7,129 nt of DNA from CAISIP01 sp031383745 (GTDB lineage Bacteria > Pseudomonadota > Gammaproteobacteria > Burkholderiales > Burkholderiaceae_C). Below, one piece after another: positions 6,186-7,129 of the stretch; the stretch's first letter is position 1, and every line of letters starts with the position of its first letter. The notes beneath the pieces are model-generated. The model saw only the letters and a list, made by a program, of their open reading frames with translations. It searched no databases and had not been told where the DNA came from. The translations under genes and the position numbers were made by a program. The stretch spans positions 1-7,129 of the forward strand of contig JANMZX010000271.1 of assembly GCA_031383745.1 (NCBI GenBank), in the 5' to 3' direction.

Positions 6186-6953
6186 ATGAAACTCGACTTT
6201 GCCGGCAAGACCGCGATCGTGACAGGAGCCGCACACGGTTTTGGCCGCGCCATCTGCCACGCGCTGGCGGGCAACGGCGCGACCGTCTGGGCGGTGGACA
6301 TCGTGGCCGATGAACTGGTCGAGACAGAACGCCTGTGTGTCGAAGCCGGTGGCCGCTGCCACAGCCGGGCGGTCGACATCACACGGCCCGAAGCGGTGCA
6401 GGCGCTGGTGCAGGAGATCTGCCAGTCCAGTCCCCAGGTCGACATCCTGGTCAACAACGCCGGCGGCGTGCTGGGGCAGGTGGGTCGTCCGCTGGAGACC
6501 GTCACGCCAGAGCAGTGGAATGCCATTTTCGCGGTCAACGTCAGTGGCGCGTTCTATTTGTGCCAGGCCGTCGCACCCGGCATGAAGGCCGCGCGCGCCG
6601 GGCGCATCGTCAACATCTCGAGCGGTGCCGGCCTGACGATCAGCCTCACCGGCATCCAGGCCTATGCCGCATCCAAGGCGGCACTGGTGAGCCTCACGCG
6701 CCAGCTCGGCCACGAACTCGGCGAATGGGGCATCACCGTCAACTGCATCGCGCCCGGCTTCGTGCGCTCCAACCCGAACACCGAACGCCAGTGGGAAGCC
6801 ATGGGCGAGGCCGGCCAGCAGGCGCTGCTCAAGGGGATCGCGCTCAAGCGCCTGGGCACGCCGCAGGACATTGCGAACGGCGTGTTGTTCTTTGCGTCGG
6901 AACACGCGGGCTGGATCAGCGGGCAGACAATTTCGATCGACGGGGGGAAATAG
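6186..6953 (+). CDS. Short-chain dehydrogenase/reductase (classical SDR, FabG-like)
   Basis: Classical SDR, 255 aa, the family's typical length. The dinucleotide-binding motif is TGAAHGFG (13-20), and D38 at the end of the second strand (AVDIV) favours NAD(H) over NADP(H). NNAG is at 90-93. The active site has S146 in NISSG, Y160 and K164 in YAASK, and N118 in FAVNVSG. IAPGFVRS (188-195) and the C-terminal ISGQTISIDGG (245-254) are standard. I chose ATG 6186, which gives the normal MKLDFAGKTAIVTG start; a GTG at 6168 would add six residues and overlap the reductase stop. GGGTGA about seven bases upstream is a weak ribosome site. It is the last gene of the rightward operon and presumably oxidises or reduces a hydroxyl/keto group of a breakdown product. 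Family members cannot be assigned a substrate from sequence alone. Confidence 0.92.
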   Translation: MKLDFAGKTAIVTGAAHGFGRAICHALAGNGATVWAVDIVADELVETERLCVEAGGRCHSRAVDITRPEAVQALVQEICQSSPQVDILVNNAGGVLGQVGRPLETVTPEQWNAIFAVNVSGAFYLCQAVAPGMKAARAGRIVNISSGAGLTISLTGIQAYAASKAALVSLTRQLGHELGEWGITVNCIAPGFVRSNPNTERQWEAMGEAGQQALLKGIALKRLGTPQDIANGVLFFASEHAGWISGQTISIDGGK

Positions 6954-6989
6954 GCACCGACCGGCTTTTGCAGTGGCCTGGTCCTTTCA

Positions 6990-7024
6990 CGGCAGCCACC
7001 GCAATGCCCACGTGGTGGCTGCCG
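6990..7024 (+). terminator. Strong hairpin downstream of the SDR gene, possible terminator
   Basis: GGCAGCCACC (6991-7000) and GGTGGCTGCC (7014-7023) are perfect 10-base inverted arms. They extend to 13 pairs (6990-7002 with 7012-7024, one G-T) around a nine-base loop. It begins 37 bases after the SDR stop. There is no T tract on either strand, so it is not a classical intrinsic terminator. It may stabilise the 3' end of the mRNA or act with Rho. Confidence 0.45.
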
Positions 7025-7129
7025 AGCGATGGCGGGGCGCACGATCTGGAGCGCTTGGGCCATCCCGGCGCCGGCGGCTGGAGTCCTTGGATGCGCGAGG
7101 CGCGAGGCAGCCTGGAAGCCCGGTTGGTG

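Noticed and set aside
5003..6538. 511-residue open frame on the minus strand opposite the PanE-like and SDR genes
   Set aside because: It crosses gene boundaries of well-supported genes and has low-complexity composition; it is an antisense shadow.
7004..7129. Open frame starting at ATG 7004 and running off the right edge
   Set aside because: All three plus-strand frames are open here because of base composition, there is no ribosome-binding site, the start lies in the hairpin loop, and the 42 codons show no recognisable family.

Overview
The window looks like chromosome of a high-GC proteobacterium, most likely a betaproteobacterium of the Burkholderiales (Bordetella/Achromobacter or Variovorax-like). 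This is inferred from strong G/C bias at third codon positions, closely packed catabolic operons, and the mix of families present (MarR regulator, family-5 solute-binding protein, creatininase-family amidohydrolase, PanE-like reductase, SDR). No RNA genes, insertion sequences, CRISPR arrays or phage genes were seen.

Layout: two divergent operons face away from an AT-richer control region at about 2254-2538. Leftward (minus strand): a MarR-family regulator (1714-2253), a creatininase-family amidohydrolase (999-1700), a DppB/GsiC-type ABC permease (14-988), and the first five codons of a further gene that overlaps the permease stop as ATGA and is probably the partner DppC/GsiD-type permease. 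Rightward (plus strand): a periplasmic family-5 substrate-binding protein (2539-4107), an isoaspartyl peptidase/L-asparaginase (4114-5067), a ketopantoate-reductase-like dehydrogenase (5129-6178) and a short-chain dehydrogenase (6186-6953). After these comes a strong 13-bp hairpin (6990-7024), and the last 105 bases hold nothing convincing.

Reading together: the binding protein and permease(s) would import a small amide or peptide-like solute. The two amide-cleaving enzymes (creatininase family and Ntn-hydrolase isoaspartyl peptidase) could open it, and the two NAD(P)-dependent dehydrogenases could process the hydroxy- or oxo-acid products. The substrate cannot be read from the sequence. An isoaspartyl peptidase next to a family-5 peptide transporter resembles the E. 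coli iaaA-gsiABCD (glutathione importer) arrangement, but here amidohydrolase and dehydrogenase genes are added and the transporter is split across divergent operons.

The most striking signal is in the control region. Four copies of an imperfect palindrome, GTTCC-N4-GGAAC, all in the same orientation, are centred at 2295.5, 2347.5, 2399.5 and 2451.5, exactly 52 bp (about five helical turns) apart. The sequence between them is not conserved. The last copy abuts the -35 of a good rightward promoter and is centred near -41.5. The third abuts a weaker leftward -35. This looks like a phased operator array, most simply for the MarR-family protein encoded beside it.
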